Assembly (NCBI RefSeq): GCF_013403875.1
Contig: NZ_JACBNX010000001.1
Span: forward strand, 186,001-250,000
Direction of reading: 5' to 3'
From: Burkholderia guangdongensis
GTDB taxonomy: Bacteria > Pseudomonadota > Gammaproteobacteria > Burkholderiales > Burkholderiaceae
Length of the DNA: 64,000 nt
The notes under the pieces were generated by a model. It was not told the origin of the DNA. It saw only the letters and a list, made by a program, of their open reading frames with translations, and did no database searches. The position numbers and the translations under genes were made by a program. Positions 61,921-64,000 of this stretch are shown here, piece after piece. Position 1 is the first letter of the stretch; the number at the start of each line of letters is the position of its first letter.

Positions 61921-63453
61921 ATGATGGATGTTTTGCAAGCGACGGATGACCGAGTGGCATCCGACGAAGCGCCGACCGTGCTGAAGCGCCGGCTGCAGAG
62001 CCGGCACATCGCGATGCTCGCGATCGGCGGCGCGATCGGCACGGGGCTGTTCGTGGCGTCGGGCGCGTCGGTCGCGCAGGCCGGGCCGGGCGGCGCGATC
62101 GCCGCGTATATGCTGATCGGGCTGATGGTCTATTTCGTGATGACGAGCTTAGGCGAGATGGCCGCGCTGATGCCGGTGTCCGGCTCGTTCGCGACCTACG
62201 GCGCGAAGTACGTCGACGAAGGCTTCGGCCTCGCGCTCGGCTGGAATTACTGGTACAGCTGGGCGGTGACGATCGCGGTCGAGCTCGTCGCGGGGCAGCT
62301 CGTGATGCGCTACTGGTTTCCGGGCGTGCCGGGCGCCTATTGGGGCGCGGCGTTCCTGATCCTGATCTTCCTGCTCAACACGATGTCGGTGCGCGGCTTC
62401 GGCGAGGCCGAATACTGGTTCTCGCTGATCAAGGTCGTCACCGTGATCGCGTTCATCGCGGCCGGCGTGCTGATGCTGGCCGGCGTGCTGCATCGGGTGC
62501 CGGGCGCGGGTTTGCACAACTTCACGATCGGCGACGCGCCGTTCGTCGGCGGCATGCAGGCGATGATGAGCGTCGCGCTGATCGCCGGCTTCTCGTTCCT
62601 CGGCACCGAGCTCGTCGGCGTCGCGGCGGGCGAATCGGAAAATCCGCGCAAGACGATTCCGCGCGCGGTCAAGCAGATCTTCTGGCGCATCCTGCTGTTC
62701 TACGTGTTCGCGATCCTCGTGATCGGGCTGCTGATTCCGTACACCGATCCGAACCTGCTGAAGAGCGACGTGACCGACATCGGTGTGAGCCCGTTCACGC
62801 TGGTGTTCCAGCGCGCGGGCTTCCCGCTCGCGGCGGGCGCGATGAACGTCGTCGTGCTGACGGCCGTGCTGTCGGCCGGCAACTCCGGCACGTACGCGGC
62901 GACGCGGATGCTGTATACCCTCGCCGCCGAAGGGCGCGCGCCGAAGCTGTTCGCGAAGCTGTCGCCGGGCGGCGTGCCGCGCAATGCGCTGTACCTGACG
63001 ATGGCGGTCGGCGCACTGTGCTTCCTGACTTCGCTGTCCGGCGATCAGACGATCTATCTGTGGCTGCTGAACACGGTCGGCATCACCGGCTTCATCGCGT
63101 GGCTCGGGATCGCGGTCAGCCACTACCGGTTCCGCAAGGGCTTCGTGAAGCAGGGCTACCGGCTCGACCAGTTGCCGTACCGCGCGAAATTCTTCCCGTT
63201 CGGGCCGATCTTCGCGGTCGTGCTGTGCCTCGTGATCTCGCTCGGGCAGGACTATCAGGCGTTCTTCGCGAAGCACATCGACTGGAAGGAGATCGTGTCG
63301 ATCTACGTGTGGATTCCGCTGTTCGTCGCGATCTGGTTCGCGTACCGGCGTATCCGCAACAGCCGCCTGGTGCGCTACGAGGAGATGGAGATCGCGCCGT
63401 GGATGAATCGGCTTGCCGCGCGCGAGGATGCGCCGGACGATCGGCGCGCGTGA
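61921..63453 (+). CDS. Amino-acid permease (APC superfamily)
   Basis: 510 residues with 12 predicted membrane helices. APC landmarks: LQSRHIAMLAIGGAIGTGLFVASGASVAQAGPGG in helix 1, SLGEMAALMPVSGSFATYGAKYVDEGFGLALGWNYW, FSFLGTELVGVAAGESENPRKTIPRAVKQIFWRI, and SAGNSGTYAATRMLYTLA. This is the AAT (aromatic/basic/gamma-aminobutyrate) subgroup. The ribosome site AGAGGTG fits ATG 61924 slightly better than 61921. By neighbours it may import arginine, methylarginines or related amino acids. Confidence 0.9.
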   Translation: MMDVLQATDDRVASDEAPTVLKRRLQSRHIAMLAIGGAIGTGLFVASGASVAQAGPGGAIAAYMLIGLMVYFVMTSLGEMAALMPVSGSFATYGAKYVDEGFGLALGWNYWYSWAVTIAVELVAGQLVMRYWFPGVPGAYWGAAFLILIFLLNTMSVRGFGEAEYWFSLIKVVTVIAFIAAGVLMLAGVLHRVPGAGLHNFTIGDAPFVGGMQAMMSVALIAGFSFLGTELVGVAAGESENPRKTIPRAVKQIFWRILLFYVFAILVIGLLIPYTDPNLLKSDVTDIGVSPFTLVFQRAGFPLAAGAMNVVVLTAVLSAGNSGTYAATRMLYTLAAEGRAPKLFAKLSPGGVPRNALYLTMAVGALCFLTSLSGDQTIYLWLLNTVGITGFIAWLGIAVSHYRFRKGFVKQGYRLDQLPYRAKFFPFGPIFAVVLCLVISLGQDYQAFFAKHIDWKEIVSIYVWIPLFVAIWFAYRRIRNSRLVRYEEMEIAPWMNRLAAREDAPDDRRA

Positions 63454-63493
63454 CGCGGCCGTCCTGATCACGTCTGATCGCGTGGATGTGTCG

Positions 63494-63529
63494 AAGCCGG
63501 ACCGGCGAGTGCCGCGGTCCGGCTTTTTC
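63494..63529 (+). terminator. Terminator after the permease gene
   Basis: AAGCCGGACCG and CGGTCCGGCTT form an 11-bp stem around GCGAGTGCCG, followed by TTTCG within a five-T run. Confidence 0.85.
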
Positions 63530-63732
63530 GTGGGCGGTCATACCCCCCCTTTCTTCGTATTCATTCAATCGACTCGGCAGCGACACGTGCGCGTCCTTGG
63601 ATCGTCACACCCGGCCGGTATGTTTTCGTAACGCGCGGTAACGGGCGGTAATCGCCGAACCGGCAACGCATTGCGATGCATCGAGGTTTCCGCGCTCACG
63701 GCAAAAAGCGCGGCTTTTCCAAGGAGGGTGTG

Positions 63733-64000
63733 ATGAAGCGAACAAATGGGTCGAGAACGAGGATCATGCGGCGTGCCGGTCTGGCCGGCGGCGGCGTCGC
63801 GCTGGTGATCGCGAGCGCGGTTTTCGCGTCCCTCGCGCAAAGCGAGACACACGAGGGGGACGATGCGTCCCGACATACGATCTCGCCGATCAAGCATGTG
63901 ATCGTCATCGTCGGGGAAAACCGCACGTTCGATCAGGTCTTTGGCGCATACCAGCCTCGCACGGGGCAAACGGTATCGAACCTGCTGTCCCGGCGCATCA
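63733..64000 (+). CDS. Secreted phosphoesterase (phospholipase C/acid phosphatase type), 5' part
   Basis: 89 codons to the window edge. AAGGAGGG lies just before ATG 63733. A signal sequence (RRAGLAGGGVALVIASAVFASLA) is followed by SPIKHVIVIVGENRTFDQVFGAYQPRTGQTVSNLLS. IKHVIVIVGENRTFD is the N-terminal metal-site motif of the phosphoesterase family that includes non-haemolytic phospholipase C and AcpA acid phosphatase. The rest is outside the window, so the substrate class cannot be set. Confidence 0.82.
   Translation, partial: MKRTNGSRTRIMRRAGLAGGGVALVIASAVFASLAQSETHEGDDASRHTISPIKHVIVIVGENRTFDQVFGAYQPRTGQTVSNLLSRRI

Overview
The window is high-GC (roughly two-thirds G+C) DNA with dense, short-spaced genes and a codon bias that favours G/C at third positions. 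The gene content (DUF4148 and probable DUF3138 proteins, tandem UvrA, a mdh/gntR/sdhCDAB/gltA block, LysR- and LuxR-type regulators) points to Burkholderia, most likely the B. cepacia complex. From general knowledge the TCA block seen here sits on the second chromosome in that group; that replicon assignment is inference. I see no tRNA, rRNA, insertion sequence, prophage or CRISPR array.

Layout. 1-6.4 kb: the tail of a LuxR-type regulator, then a double-length UvrA preceded by a perfect LexA box. 6.4-15 kb: a polyamine (putrescine) catabolic cluster with a LuxR-type regulator divergent from a PotF-like binding protein, a putative porin, PuuB-like oxidase, cupin, amidase and PuuC-like dehydrogenase. 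15-17.5 kb: LysR/GST pair, an NTF2-like protein and a small secreted protein. 17.6-21.6 kb: a ferredoxin-metallo-beta-lactamase protein with a pyruvyl transferase, then a thiosulfate dehydrogenase pair (tsdBA). 21.6-29.2 kb: AraC regulator divergent from an acyl-CoA synthetase, both methylcrotonyl-CoA carboxylase subunits and HMG-CoA lyase (leucine/isovalerate breakdown, lower part). 29.2-32.9 kb: bioF, a 35-codon ORF, bioB and a cytochrome P450, chained by ATGA overlaps behind a hairpin that holds the bioF ribosome binding site.

32.8-43.3 kb: a large MscS-type channel with a hexanucleotide-repeat linker, a LysR regulator divergent from a nitronate monooxygenase-like gene and flavohemoglobin hmp, an 845-bp stretch without an obvious gene that carries a sigma-54 promoter match, a perfect palindrome upstream of it and an intrinsic terminator, then sirtuin, DUF938 methyltransferase and gnd. 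43.4-46.7 kb: small envelope proteins, a degenerate LytM lipoprotein, Pr6Pr membrane protein and cytochrome b561.

46.7-60.2 kb is a TCA-cycle block: acnA, a prpD-family dehydratase, a secreted protein, a CitE-like lyase and mdh on the minus strand; a GntR regulator, sdhCDAB, sdhE and gltA on the plus strand. A 16-bp perfect palindrome lies between mdh and the regulator. 60.2-64 kb: dimethylarginine hydrolase, an Lrp-type regulator, an amino-acid permease and the start of a secreted phosphoesterase.

The items I judge most worth following are the bioF-bioB-P450 operon without bioA/bioD, the sigma-54/small-RNA region at 39.4-40.1 kb, the SOS-controlled double UvrA, and the GntR palindrome placed to coordinate the TCA genes.
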